From: DATGPD01 sp041398565
Lineage (GTDB): Bacteria; Planctomycetota; UBA1135; UBA2386
Direction of reading: 5' to 3'
Assembly: GCA_041398565.1 (NCBI GenBank)
Contig: JAWKUN010000002.1
Location: 992,001 to 1,056,000, forward strand
DNA: 64,000 bases
Every line of letters begins with the position of its first letter. Position 1 is the first letter of the stretch. Below are positions 54,678 through 63,885 of this stretch, one piece after another. Both the position numbers and the translations under genes were made by a program. The notes beneath the pieces were generated by a model that was not told where the DNA came from, ran no database searches, and saw only the letters and a program-made list of their open reading frames with translations.

Positions 54678-56750
54678 ATGCCAACCAGCATTCGCACCGA
54701 CCTGACCGCTCCCGCCAAAGCGGCCGGTTGCGTGCGGATCGGCGCGCGGGAAGGGGCGGCGGCACAGGAGGAGGGGACGGCCTCCCGTACGGGCGTTTGG
54801 TGGTGCCTGCTCCTCGTCGCCGCCGGGCTGGCTGAAGCGATCTACGCCTGGAGGATGCCGCTGCCCGAGTTGGCAGCCCTCATCCCCGACGACAGCTTCT
54901 TCTACCTGCAGGTCGCGCACCGGTTCGTCGAGGAGGGGCGGTTCGCCTTCGGTCCCGGCGAAGAGACGTACGGGTTCCAGCCGCTGTGGCAGCTGGTCGT
55001 GATCGGCCTGGCCTACCTGACGCCCGATCGCGCGGCCCTGCTCTACGTCACGCTCGTGGCCTGCGTCGCTCTGCGTGCGCTCGCAGGCGTCTTGCTGTTC
55101 CGTCTCGGGCGTTCGCTCTGGGGCACCGCGGCCGGGGCGTGGGCGTCGGCCGTCTGGGTGTTCAACCCGGCAGTCGCGGTGTGGTCTTGGGGGCTCAAGG
55201 AGAACACCCTCTACGCGGTGCTTCTCGTGCTGGCCGCGTCGGCGCTGCTCGCGTTCCTGCGCCGTGGCCGCGGCGGGGCATGGCTCGGCTTGTGGCTCGG
55301 CCTGTGCATCGTCACCAGGGTCAATGCAGCCCTGCCGGCGGTCGTGTTCCTGGCCGTGGCGCTGGTCGCGCCAGGGATGCGCGCGCGCCGCCAGCGCGGC
55401 CGCCCGTTGCTGGGGGCCATCGGCGTGATGGTCGCCGTCGCCGCGCCCTGGTTCGTGTTCGCGTGGGCTCGCTTCGGGACCATGCTGCCGACCAGCGGCG
55501 TGTGGAAGCTGGCGATCGGCCGTTCTCTCGTCGAGAACGTGTGGCACGTGGCATGGGGTTCGACTGCGCACGTCCTGCGCGGCGGGCGCGAAGCGCTGGG
55601 CTACCTGGCGACCACGGTGACGACGTGCGTGGGACCTGCCGAGTTCGTGCTGGCCGGCGCGGCGGCAGCGTGGCTGGCCACGTGGCCCTTCCTCCGCCGC
55701 AGGCAGCCGGCAACGCCGAGCCAGCCGGGCACATGGTCGGTGGCCCTCGGCCTCGCCTGTGGGGCAGGGCTGAGCGCCTGGCTCACGGCGATGACCCTCG
55801 CTCCCTACCTGGCCTACGCCAAGTGGTACACGGTGTCGGAGTTCGTCGTCGTCGCGCTGGGCGCGGGTCTGATCCTCGCGCGCGCGGTGTCCCTACTGCC
55901 GCTCGCTGCCGGCCGCCTCGGTCTGGCGGTCGCGCTCACGATCGCCTTGTTGGTGTGGCCGGCCGACCGGTGGCGGCAACCCGGACACGGCCCTTGGCTG
56001 GGCGCCACCCTGCCGCATGCGCTCCTGTCGCGGGCGCCTGCCGTGACGCAGACGCTCGAGTTCGGCCTGTGGGCGGCGCGACACGTTCCCGAGACCGAGA
56101 CTCTCGGCATGTTCGATCCCGGCGCGATCACTTACTTCTCCGGTTGCCGCGTCGTCAGCCTCGACCCCCTGATGAACTCGCTCGAGTTCCAGCGGCAGGG
56201 TCTGCTCGACCCGGGCATGCACTACGCGCGCACGTGCCTGCGTCTCGGCATCGACCACGTGGTGGGTTCCGGCTACCGCGAGGGCGAGAGTTGGGTCTTC
56301 CGCGGTTTGCTGCCAGGCACGTACGAAGTGCTGTGGGTTCCTTTCCCCGACTTCCCGCTGCCGTGGGGGGGCGACCGCCCCGTGCACCTCATGGTGGTGC
56401 GCCTCCTCGGCGCCGATGGGCCGGAGCTCGTGCAGCCCGACGCGCTGCCGCACGGCGCCTATCGTCCGAACGACCCGCCGACGGTGCGCGTGGCCGAGGC
56501 CGCGGCGCGGCCGGCCTCGGTCTCGGGCGACGCCCTCCGCCTTCACACGGCGTCGCCACGGGGCGTGTGGTCGTTGTGGAACGAAGGCCACGAACTGACC
56601 GCGGCGCCCGTCGGCGGCGACGGCTGGGCGTTCTTCGACCTGCGCCATGTCGGCGCGCTGCACCCGGAACTCCGCTTCGACGGCGAGCGGACCCTGCCGG
56701 CTCTGCTCGAAGCCTACGCGGTCGACTTCACGTTCCCGGTTCGACGCTGA
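54678..56750 (+). CDS. Polytopic membrane glycosyltransferase-like protein
   Basis: A 690-residue membrane protein with about ten hydrophobic segments between residues 40 and 440, then a soluble C-terminal part of about 240 residues. The first loop has IPDDSFFYLQVAHRFVEEG, the acidic motif placed as in GT39-like (GT-C) glycosyltransferases, followed by TYGFQPLWQLVVIGLAYL. It may glycosylate a protein or lipid on the outer membrane-leaflet side. I use ATG 54678; an earlier ATG (54492) lies in the repeat D region and is unlikely. Relation to the 27508 protein is one of topology more than sequence. Confidence 0.72.
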   Translation: MPTSIRTDLTAPAKAAGCVRIGAREGAAAQEEGTASRTGVWWCLLLVAAGLAEAIYAWRMPLPELAALIPDDSFFYLQVAHRFVEEGRFAFGPGEETYGFQPLWQLVVIGLAYLTPDRAALLYVTLVACVALRALAGVLLFRLGRSLWGTAAGAWASAVWVFNPAVAVWSWGLKENTLYAVLLVLAASALLAFLRRGRGGAWLGLWLGLCIVTRVNAALPAVVFLAVALVAPGMRARRQRGRPLLGAIGVMVAVAAPWFVFAWARFGTMLPTSGVWKLAIGRSLVENVWHVAWGSTAHVLRGGREALGYLATTVTTCVGPAEFVLAGAAAAWLATWPFLRRRQPATPSQPGTWSVALGLACGAGLSAWLTAMTLAPYLAYAKWYTVSEFVVVALGAGLILARAVSLLPLAAGRLGLAVALTIALLVWPADRWRQPGHGPWLGATLPHALLSRAPAVTQTLEFGLWAARHVPETETLGMFDPGAITYFSGCRVVSLDPLMNSLEFQRQGLLDPGMHYARTCLRLGIDHVVGSGYREGESWVFRGLLPGTYEVLWVPFPDFPLPWGGDRPVHLMVVRLLGADGPELVQPDALPHGAYRPNDPPTVRVAEAAARPASVSGDALRLHTASPRGVWSLWNEGHELTAAPVGGDGWAFFDLRHVGALHPELRFDGERTLPALLEAYAVDFTFPVRR

Positions 56751-56877
56751 CGTTGCCCGGCCGGCTCGCGGCGACTTCGGTCCGTCCGGAGACGGTGGCG
56801 TCGGATGTGGCCTGCGCGCGCGCGCCGACACCTTGCCGTGTCTCGACCGGCGGGCGGTATGGCAAGATTGCGCGCGA

Positions 56878-57678
56878 ATGTTCGAGACGCGGTACGTCGA
56901 CGTTGGTTGGGCCAAGCTGGCTGTGCACACGGTCGGCAGTGGGCCGCCGGCCCTGCTGATCCACGGCTATCCCCTGGATCACCGCGTTTGGCTCGACTTG
57001 CTGGCGAGTCCGCTCACCGCGCGCAACACGCTCGTCGCGGTCGACCTGCGTGGACACGGCATGTCGCCGTGGGCTGGCGATCCAGTGCATGCGATGGAGC
57101 TGTTCGCCGACGACTGCGCGGCGCTGATCCAGACCTTGGCGCTCGGCCCCGCGCACGTCGCCGGCCTGTCGATGGGCGGCTATGTCACCCTGGCGCTGTG
57201 GGAGCGGCATCCCAAGGTGGTGCGTTCGCTGGCGTTGGTCGACACGCGCTCGGCTGCCGACAGCGAGCAGGGCAAGGCGGGCCGCATGGCGGCCATGGAC
57301 GCCGTGGTCAACGCCGGGCGGCGCGCGCTGGCGCTGGCGATGATCGAGGCCTTGGTTCCTTCCGACGCCGATCTGATCACCAAGGGCCGCATCGCCTCGA
57401 TGATCGAGTTCCAGCCGGTGGAGACGATCATCGCCGACCTGCGCGGCATGCGCGACCGCGTCGACCGCACGTGGGTGTTGCCGACCGTGCGCGTGCCCGC
57501 TCTGGTCGTGGTGGGTGAGCGCGACACGCTCACGCCGCCGGCCGAGGCCACGCAGATCGCGCGCGCCATTCCCGGTGCTCGCCTGGTCGTCGTTCCTGGG
57601 AGCGGCCACCTGGTTCCGATCGATGGTGCGGCCGTGCTCGTGCGCGAGCTCGGCGCGTTCTGGCGCGACAGCGAGTAG
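56878..57678 (+). CDS. Alpha/beta hydrolase
   Basis: A 266-residue hydrolase with the classic fold: LLIHGYPLDHRVW oxyanion loop, DLRGHGMS, nucleophile elbow GLSMGG (Ser98), acid Asp216 in VVGERDTLTPP and His244 in VPGSGHLVP. The substrate is not predictable. A TATGGC hexamer lies 14 nt before the start. Its stop is 6 nt from that of the convergent type III polyketide synthase gene, so it is not in that operon but could belong to the same process. Confidence 0.9.
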   Translation: MFETRYVDVGWAKLAVHTVGSGPPALLIHGYPLDHRVWLDLLASPLTARNTLVAVDLRGHGMSPWAGDPVHAMELFADDCAALIQTLALGPAHVAGLSMGGYVTLALWERHPKVVRSLALVDTRSAADSEQGKAGRMAAMDAVVNAGRRALALAMIEALVPSDADLITKGRIASMIEFQPVETIIADLRGMRDRVDRTWVLPTVRVPALVVVGERDTLTPPAEATQIARAIPGARLVVVPGSGHLVPIDGAAVLVRELGAFWRDSE

Positions 57679-57684
57679 AAAGCG

Positions 57685-58731
57685 CTACCAGCGCAGCAGC
57701 AGTAGCTCGGAGCAGAAGCCGGGCCCCATCGCCAGCATCAGGCCGTGGCTTCCCGTCGGCGGCGGCGCCTCCAGGTTGTCGGCGAGGATGAGCAGCACCG
57801 AAGCGCTCGACAGGTTGCCGCGTTCCGCCAGATTCTGCCAACTCGTGGCCAGGTCCTCCCGGCGGAGTCCGAGCGCGTCCTGCAGCGCTTGCAGCACCTT
57901 CGGACCACCGGGATGGCACACCCAACGCCGGATGTCTCGGCGCCCCAGACCGTGGGCGCGCAGGAACGCGTCGACATCACCGCCGAGGCGCTCGCGCGCC
58001 ACCGAAGGCACCGCCGGCGACAGCACGATCTCGAAGCCGCGCTCGCTGATGTTCCAGCCCATGACCTCTTCGGTGTCAGGGTAGAACACCGAGCGGGTGG
58101 CGAGGATCTCGGGTCCCGTGGCCCGGCGCGCCTGTCCGCAGACCACCGCGGCTGCGGCGCCGTCGCCGAACAGACCGGTGGAGATCAGGTTCGCCACCGA
58201 GCAATCGTCGCGTTGCAGGGTCAGCGAGCACAACTCGACGGTGAGCACCACGGCCACGTGCTCGGGGTAGGCCCGCACGTAGTCGGCGGCGCGCGACACC
58301 GCGGCGGCGCCTGCGACGCAGCCGAGGCCGAACATCGGGATGCGCTTCACGTCGGGGCGGAACCCCATGCGGTTGGCGAGGCGAGCTTCGATCGATGGAC
58401 TGGCCAGCCCGGTGACCGTGGAGAAGAAGATGGCGTCGACGTCCTTCGGCTGCAGGCCGGCGCCGCGAAGCGCTCTGTCGACTGCCTGCTCGCCGAGCTC
58501 GACGGCGGCGCGGATCCAGGCGTCGTTGCAGCGACCGAAGGTGGTCAGCTCGGCGTAGGCCTCGAGCGGCAGTGCCAGGTGGCGTCCTTCGACCTGCACG
58601 CTCTCGTGCAGGTTGCGCAGCCGTGCGACGACGCTCGGGCGGTCGGCCCAGACTTGGGCCAGGTAGGCGCTGAGGGTTGCCTGGTCGTAGTAGTGCTCGG
58701 GCAGAGCACGACCGGCGGCGGCGATGATCAT
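57685..58731 (-). CDS. Type III polyketide synthase
   Basis: A 348-residue chalcone/stilbene-synthase-family enzyme. The catalytic triad is intact: Cys138 in FGLGCVAGAAAVSRA, His273 in VCHPGGPKVL and Asn306 in GNLSSASVL. FFSTVTGLASPSIEARL and FGDGAAAAVV are also family motifs. It should extend an acyl starter with malonyl-CoA and cyclise the product to a resorcinol or pyrone. The start ATG 58731 overlaps the stop of the ICMT-like methyltransferase by 4 nt. The bacterial homologues nearest in context make alkylresorcinols or alkylpyrones. Confidence 0.93.
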   Translation of the reverse strand: MIIAAAGRALPEHYYDQATLSAYLAQVWADRPSVVARLRNLHESVQVEGRHLALPLEAYAELTTFGRCNDAWIRAAVELGEQAVDRALRGAGLQPKDVDAIFFSTVTGLASPSIEARLANRMGFRPDVKRIPMFGLGCVAGAAAVSRAADYVRAYPEHVAVVLTVELCSLTLQRDDCSVANLISTGLFGDGAAAAVVCGQARRATGPEILATRSVFYPDTEEVMGWNISERGFEIVLSPAVPSVARERLGGDVDAFLRAHGLGRRDIRRWVCHPGGPKVLQALQDALGLRREDLATSWQNLAERGNLSSASVLLILADNLEAPPPTGSHGLMLAMGPGFCSELLLLRW

Positions 58732-59543
58732 GAACGTCGAAGCGTGAACGGGAGGAAGTAGGCGACGCGGCGTTGGTACGCCCGGTAGGCGTCGCCGTGG
58801 CGACGCTCGTAGCGGCGTTCCTTGAGCAGCGGCCCGAGGACACAATACGTCGTCCAGGCGCCGGCGAGGGCGATGCGATCGACGGTCCAGTCCGGCGCCG
58901 TCCACAGGATGAGGGCGAACGCCAGATAGATGGGCTGACGGCAGTAGGCGAAGGTGCCGCGCGTGGCGAAGCTGGGGTAGCGCGGCGGCTGGCCACGGAA
59001 CACCGACCACCAGCCGAGCAGCCCGCTCTGCACCGAGACACCGCTGTCGAAGATGGCGCGAACGAGGAAGATCCAGCACGCGCCGAACAGCGCGGCGTGC
59101 AGCCAGAGCGCGAGCCCGGCAGGTTGCCACAGGATCAGGTGCGAGGGTGACCACAGCCAGAACGTGGCCAGGAGCTGCAGCGAAGCGGCGGTCGCGTAGG
59201 ACGTGGTGACCAACGTGCGACCGTGGCGGTGCCCCAGAGCCAGAGCGAGCCAGCGGCCGCCGTGTTGGCCGAGCAGGGCCGAGTGCACCAGGGGGAACTG
59301 CACCACCAGCGCCGAGTTGACCAGGGCCGCGGTCGGGCCGTGCAGGCTGCCGCGGCCGATCTCGAGGCCGGTCCAAAGCGCCACCGCCATGCTGCCGATG
59401 GCGAAGGCGAACAGCGCATGGTTGACGACGCCGAACAACAGCGCCAGCGTTCGGACCAGGCCATTGGGTGCGCGGGATCGCGGCGGACGAGGCGAGAGGT
59501 GCGACTCGCCGGGGGACCGTGGCTCGGGGGCGGATGCCGTCAA
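58728..59543 (-). CDS. Integral-membrane isoprenylcysteine-methyltransferase-like protein
   Basis: A 271-residue membrane protein with about five spans. The C-terminal half has the ICMT/phospholipid-methyltransferase-like pattern: TFAYCRQPIYLAFALILWT, and GPLLKERRYERRHGDAYRAY with KER and the terminal Y-x2-Y-type segment. In Streptomyces srsAB and related loci, an ICMT-like gene beside a type III PKS O-methylates the phenolic lipid. The start is TTG 59543, overlapping the TGA of the preceding gene. The N-terminal 30 residues are Pro/Ser-rich and unassigned. Confidence 0.8.
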   Translation of the reverse strand: MTASAPEPRSPGESHLSPRPPRSRAPNGLVRTLALLFGVVNHALFAFAIGSMAVALWTGLEIGRGSLHGPTAALVNSALVVQFPLVHSALLGQHGGRWLALALGHRHGRTLVTTSYATAASLQLLATFWLWSPSHLILWQPAGLALWLHAALFGACWIFLVRAIFDSGVSVQSGLLGWWSVFRGQPPRYPSFATRGTFAYCRQPIYLAFALILWTAPDWTVDRIALAGAWTTYCVLGPLLKERRYERRHGDAYRAYQRRVAYFLPFTLRRS

Positions 59544-60253
59544 GCGGGTTCCTTCAGGAACAGGGCGGTGTAGGCCAGCGCCAGACAGCGGCTCTGGCGT
59601 AGGTGGATGGCGCCCGTGCGCAGCGTCGCCAACAGGCGCGGCGCCTCGCCGTCGAGCTGGCGGCAGCGCAGGCCGTCGTGAGCCGCCGCGCGGCACAGCT
59701 CTTCGGGACGGACGAACAGCGCCGCGTCGTGCGTGCCGCGCGGCACCAGGCCGAGGCCCTCGGCCAGGTGCACCGCCAGGAGGCGGGCGCGCCGGGTCCG
59801 GTTGATGGTGTTCACGTAGAGGGCGCCGCCGGGGCGCAACAGGCGCGCGGCCTCGTGCAGGGCTGCCGGCCAATCGGCGACGTGCTCGAGCACGTCCGCC
59901 AGCAGGACCAGGTCGGCGCTCGTGTCGCGCAACGGGCACCGGCGCAGGTCGGCGCACACCAGATGCGCGGCCCCCGGCGCCTGTCGCTGTGCGGCGCGCA
60001 GGCTCGGCAGGCTGTGGTCCAGGCCGACGACCCGTGCGCCGCGCGCGGCGAGCGGCAGCGCCAGCAGGCCGCCGCCGCAGCCGATGTCGGCCACCATCGC
60101 GCCGGCGAGGGAGAAGGGTAGGTGCCGTTCCAGCCAGGCCAACCGGAACTCGCTGATCGCGCGCAGCGAGCGGAAGGTGCGGTCGTCGGAGCGCCACCAG
60201 CCGTCGGCGTGTCGGTCGTAGATCGTCAGGTCGTTGCGCGCCACGGCCGGCAA
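59540..60253 (-). CDS. UbiG-like class I SAM-dependent methyltransferase
   Basis: A 237-residue methyltransferase. IYDRHADGWW and FRSLRAISEFRLAWLERHLP at the N-terminus and the SAM-binding VADIGCGGGLLALPLAARG motif match UbiG-type O-methyltransferases. LLADVLEHVADWPAALHEA and PGGALYVNTINRT follow as motifs II and III. Known UbiG enzymes methylate polyprenyl phenols in quinone synthesis, so a lipid phenol made by the adjacent PKS is a plausible substrate. The likely start is TTG 60253, 4 nt after the preceding stop; GTG 60244 is an alternative. Confidence 0.87.
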   Translation of the reverse strand: MPAVARNDLTIYDRHADGWWRSDDRTFRSLRAISEFRLAWLERHLPFSLAGAMVADIGCGGGLLALPLAARGARVVGLDHSLPSLRAAQRQAPGAAHLVCADLRRCPLRDTSADLVLLADVLEHVADWPAALHEAARLLRPGGALYVNTINRTRRARLLAVHLAEGLGLVPRGTHDAALFVRPEELCRAAAHDGLRCRQLDGEAPRLLATLRTGAIHLRQSRCLALAYTALFLKEPA

Positions 60254-60257
60254 GGGT

Positions 60258-60686
60258 TCACTCGGCGACTCGCCGCAGGACGATGCTGCCCTCGGCCGAG
60301 GTCAAGCGGATGTGGTCGCGGGCGGCGGCCAGGGTCGCGGCCTCGTTGTCGTCGCCGAGCTGGATGCTGGCGTCGCCTATCCGGTAGCGGCCGGTCAGCG
60401 TCTGGAACTGCGGCTTGCCGTCGATCACCACCAGCGCCGCTCCGGAGAAGTCGCCGTCCGGGCTGAAGTGGTAGTAGACCTTCCACATCGCCTGGGCGAT
60501 GTCGCCCGCGATCAGCACCGACTCGTAGAGCCCCGAAAGCGTCGCCGGCAGCGGCTCCGACCACGTGAGCGCGCTGGTCGGCACGGCGACCGCCCGCTGC
60601 TCCTCGGCGACCACGTTCGACGGGATGCAAGCCGGCGGCAGAGCGCAGCTGGCCAGCAAGGGCAGGCGCCAGCTCGAGCCTGCCAT
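60258..60686 (-). CDS. Hypothetical exported protein, possible lipoprotein
   Basis: A 142-residue protein with a short hydrophobic N-terminus (WRLPLLASCALPPACIPS) that contains two possible lipobox cysteines, at 14 and 20. The rest is beta-rich (LTWSEPLPATLSGLYES, GDFSGAALVVIDGKPQFQTL, GSIVLRRVAE) with no recognised domain. Its ATG overlaps the TGA of the YceI gene, and UbiG-like follows at 4 nt, so it is locked inside the PKS operon. A lipid-carrier role would fit the context but has no sequence support. Confidence 0.7.
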   Translation of the reverse strand: MAGSSWRLPLLASCALPPACIPSNVVAEEQRAVAVPTSALTWSEPLPATLSGLYESVLIAGDIAQAMWKVYYHFSPDGDFSGAALVVIDGKPQFQTLTGRYRIGDASIQLGDDNEAATLAAARDHIRLTSAEGSIVLRRVAE

Positions 60687-61900
60687 CAGCGCGGCGTCTC
60701 CTTGCCGAGCGCGCGCGCCTGCAGGGCGATCCACACCGTCACTTCGTCTTGCATCTTGATCATGCCGAGCTGACTCGGCACCGGCACGTCGTAGTCGCTC
60801 AGCTTCAGCGCAGCCTCGCCCTTGGCGTGCACGCGCTTGCTGCCGTCGACGCTCAGCTCGACCGGCATCTCGAGGTCGCGTGTCTTGCCGCGGATCGTCA
60901 TCTGGCCGCGCACCTTGCCGCGCACGCGCTGCGCCGCGACGTCGACCTCGTCGGCGGTCATCGTCTGGAAGGTGAATACGATCTCCGGCCACTCTGACGC
61001 GCCGAGGTGCTCGCGCATGGCGTCGTTGCGCCCGGCCAGGCCGGTGTCCAGGGCACGCGCGTCGACCCGGATCTCGCCGGCGCACGGCCCCGTCGGGTCG
61101 GCCAGGTTGAGCTCGACCGCACCGTGCAGCTTCGAGGTGACCCCGGAGAAGTCGTGCAAGGTGCTCTTGGCGTCGAAACCGACGCGGGACAGGTTCGGCA
61201 GCAGTTCGAAGCGCTGCTTCAGGTCGAAGGCGAAGCGCTGCGACGGCAGCGAGAAGGCGAACGCCGAGCGGCGGCGCGGCGCCGCCGGGACCGAGGCCTT
61301 CGGTGCCTCGAGGGCGGCGGCGGTCTCGGGGGGCGACGCGCTCGCCGTCGCCTCGGGATCCCGCGTCGCCCCCGTCTGCTCGGCGGCCGGTTCGGCGTCG
61401 GCCGAGCTGCCCTGCGACGCCGACGAAGTCGACGACGGCGCTTGCCCGCCCGGCTGGACGCTCGACGCCGTGGGCAGCAGCGTCTCGACGGGCCGGGGCA
61501 GGGAGCGGACAGCCCCCTCGAGGCGCTCGAGCGCGGCGGACAGGCTTTGCTGCATGCCGTGCGAGGCCGTCACCTCCGCCGCCACGCTGTGCACGGACTC
61601 TCGCGCGCGCTCGAGGCTCTGGAGCAGCTCCGCGTGGCGGTGCGCGGTGTCGGCAGCGTCGTCCTCGGCCAGCTGGCGCAAGCCCTGGCCGAGCGCGGAG
61701 GCCAGGGCCTGCACGTCGCGCTGGACCTGCCCCAACTCGTCGCGAAGCTGGGCCACTTGTTGGGCCTGCGCGTCCGGTGTGCCGGCGTCCTGGAACACGA
61801 TCCGGAGGCGGTCCTTCACCAGCAACAGCCCGGCGGCCGACGCGCCGGCCACGGCGATCAGGGCCACGAGTCCGAGCCAGGCCAGGAAGGTCTTCGCCAT
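60686..61900 (-). CDS. Membrane-anchored YceI-domain protein
   Basis: A 404-residue protein with an N-terminal membrane anchor (about 5-27), a helical coiled-coil-like stretch (30-140), a Ser/Ala/Pro-rich linker (150-215) and a C-terminal YceI domain (220-400). The YceI part has VGFDAKSTLHDFSGVTSKLHG, DPTGPCAGEIRVDARALDTG, NDAMREHLGASEWPEIVF and the final LGMIKMQDEVTVWIALQA. YceI proteins form a lipocalin-like barrel that binds polyisoprenoids. Most are short and secreted; anchoring with a long stalk is unusual. It is the first gene of the PKS operon, which suggests that it carries or protects the lipid product. Confidence 0.88.
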   Translation of the reverse strand: MAKTFLAWLGLVALIAVAGASAAGLLLVKDRLRIVFQDAGTPDAQAQQVAQLRDELGQVQRDVQALASALGQGLRQLAEDDAADTAHRHAELLQSLERARESVHSVAAEVTASHGMQQSLSAALERLEGAVRSLPRPVETLLPTASSVQPGGQAPSSTSSASQGSSADAEPAAEQTGATRDPEATASASPPETAAALEAPKASVPAAPRRRSAFAFSLPSQRFAFDLKQRFELLPNLSRVGFDAKSTLHDFSGVTSKLHGAVELNLADPTGPCAGEIRVDARALDTGLAGRNDAMREHLGASEWPEIVFTFQTMTADEVDVAAQRVRGKVRGQMTIRGKTRDLEMPVELSVDGSKRVHAKGEAALKLSDYDVPVPSQLGMIKMQDEVTVWIALQARALGKETPR

Positions 61901-62145
61901 GCGCACCCGCGAGTATCGCAAGGAGGGTGCCAGCCGCACGCGTGTTTCGTGGCGGTCCTCCCGGTCGTCTGCCCGCAGAACCGCGGCCGAGCCTGCGCTG
62001 CCGTCGTGCACCTCAGCAGGCCGGTGCGGTCGACGGATTGCACTCGGCTGGTAAGAACGACAACGCGCGGCAGCCACCGGGGTGGCTCCGCGCGTCGCGA
62101 TCGGCAGCGAGAGGGGTGACGATCGCCGCGGCGATCGGCCCAGGC

Positions 62146-63885
62146 TCACATGCCGAAGGTCAGAACCACGCCGTTCGAGAGGTAGACCGGCAGGCTGCCC
62201 AGGCTCGGGTCGATCAACACGGCTTGCGTGTTGAGCGAGCGCCCGATCAGCGAGGCCCGGTTGGGAATCGGCAGCGGCACGGTGGTCACCGGGATCGACA
62301 GGGCGATCGGCAGGGACACTTCCAGCGAGCTCAGCAGCCGGCAGCCGGCGAGGCCGAGGAAGCTCAGGTCGAGGTTCGGATTGGTGACGCCGATCGAGAG
62401 CGCGCCGCCCACCGAGCCGGCGCGGATCTTGGAGATGTCCAGGTTGAAGGTGGTGCCGAGCACCGGCCGCGAGCCGGCCTGCGCGCGCATGTCGAGCGGC
62501 GTACCCGAGCCCGTGCGGTAGGGCAGGCTTGCGGTCCAGTCGACGACGTTCGCCGCGCTCACCGCGCCTTGGGTGAAGCCGGCGATGGCCGCGCCGTTGC
62601 CGGTGGTCGCGTTGTTGAGCACGCTCTGGTAGGCGAAGATCATGTCACCGTTGGGGAAGAGCTGCAGCTGCATGGTGTTGCTGCTGCCGGTCACCCCGTA
62701 CGCCTCGAGCTGATCCCAGGTGATGATCGCCTTGCCGGGCAGGGCGTCGAAGTAGACGCCGCCGGGGTAGGTCGGACCGGGCCGCAGATCCATCCACAGC
62801 GGCGCGACGCGCGCCGGATTGTCGCGGAACTCGTCCTGCGTCGGCGAGAAGTCGACCAACGTCGACGAACCCGACACGAGCCAGACGAAGCCGTTCGAGC
62901 AGACGTCGATGGTGCTGGTCGAGCCGCCGCAGAAGGGGAAGGTGAAGCCGAGGCTGAGGCCCACGGCCAGCGAGTCGTCGGTCAGGGCGAGGTTGTTGGT
63001 GAACGAGGTGTCGAAGCAGCCGCTGGTGCACTGCGAGATCACGTACGAGCCGTCGGCCTGAAGGGTGAACTGCAGGGCGTTGGGCGAGAGGTCGACCGTG
63101 CTCGCGGCGAACTCCTCGAGGGTGTCGCAGGGCTTCGGACAGCCTTGGCCGTACTGGCCGGCCAGCGCGCAGCCCTGGCCGGGGACGATCAGCCAGCTCG
63201 TCGGGCCGGTCGGCACGCCGGAGATCTGGATGCCGGCGATGTCGAAGTTGGTGGCGGTGAACAGCTCGTAGGCCGTGGCGCTGTTGGCCGGCACCGGCAG
63301 CGAGCTCAGGTCGACGGGGCCAGGATCGGTAGCGCCGTTGCCCGGCGACCAGCCGGTCAGGCCGGTGTGGGTGACATTCGTGGTGGACCCGGTCGTGTAG
63401 ATGTCGATCTGCCCGCTGGCATTCAGCGCGATCTGCAGGTCGACGGTCGTGGCAGTCTGGTTGTACTCCGGCACCCCCAGCCAGGTGATGAGCGCCTTGG
63501 TTGCGGACACCTGGTTGAAGTTGACGGAGCCGCCCACGGTCGGGTTCAGGTCCATCCACAGGGCGCACACCATGGGGCTGGCGGCGCCGAGCATGGTGGT
63601 CGCCGAGCCGTTGCAGCACAGCGAGCTGGTGGGCGGCGGCACCGAGCCGGTGGAGTCGAACAGGTAGACGAAGCCGTTCGACGACACGTACACGCTGTCG
63701 TAGTTGGCGCCCGCGAACGGGAACGAGAAGCCGAGCGCTTGCTGGGCCGACAACGAGTCATCGGTCAGACCCAGGTTGGTGCCGACGTTCGTGTCGAGCT
63801 GGCACTGGGCCAGCACGCGTTGCGACGCGGAGAGAAGGGCCGCCGCGAGGGCGGCGCGGCCGAGGAAGGAGAAAGCCGAGGGCAT
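62146..63885 (-). CDS. Secreted protein with duplicated domain and LPIPN C-terminal domain
   Basis: A 579-residue exported protein with signal SFLGRAALAAALLSASQRV. Two copies of a nidogen-like domain are visible. Copy 1 (about 28-240) has NLGLTDDSLSAQQALGFSFP and VYVSSNGFVYL; copy 2 (about 290-480) has NLALTDDSLAVGLSLGFTFP and IDVCSNGFVWLV, and each ends in a LWMDL-containing segment. The cysteine-rich stretch CALAGQYGQGCPKPC joins them. The C-terminal 70 residues carry VPLPIPNRASLIGRSLNTQ, matching the LamG protein at 47774. It is probably a surface or extracellular adhesive protein. The start is ATG 63885; about 115 bp of upstream sequence is in the window. Confidence 0.82.
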   Translation of the reverse strand: MPSAFSFLGRAALAAALLSASQRVLAQCQLDTNVGTNLGLTDDSLSAQQALGFSFPFAGANYDSVYVSSNGFVYLFDSTGSVPPPTSSLCCNGSATTMLGAASPMVCALWMDLNPTVGGSVNFNQVSATKALITWLGVPEYNQTATTVDLQIALNASGQIDIYTTGSTTNVTHTGLTGWSPGNGATDPGPVDLSSLPVPANSATAYELFTATNFDIAGIQISGVPTGPTSWLIVPGQGCALAGQYGQGCPKPCDTLEEFAASTVDLSPNALQFTLQADGSYVISQCTSGCFDTSFTNNLALTDDSLAVGLSLGFTFPFCGGSTSTIDVCSNGFVWLVSGSSTLVDFSPTQDEFRDNPARVAPLWMDLRPGPTYPGGVYFDALPGKAIITWDQLEAYGVTGSSNTMQLQLFPNGDMIFAYQSVLNNATTGNGAAIAGFTQGAVSAANVVDWTASLPYRTGSGTPLDMRAQAGSRPVLGTTFNLDISKIRAGSVGGALSIGVTNPNLDLSFLGLAGCRLLSSLEVSLPIALSIPVTTVPLPIPNRASLIGRSLNTQAVLIDPSLGSLPVYLSNGVVLTFGM

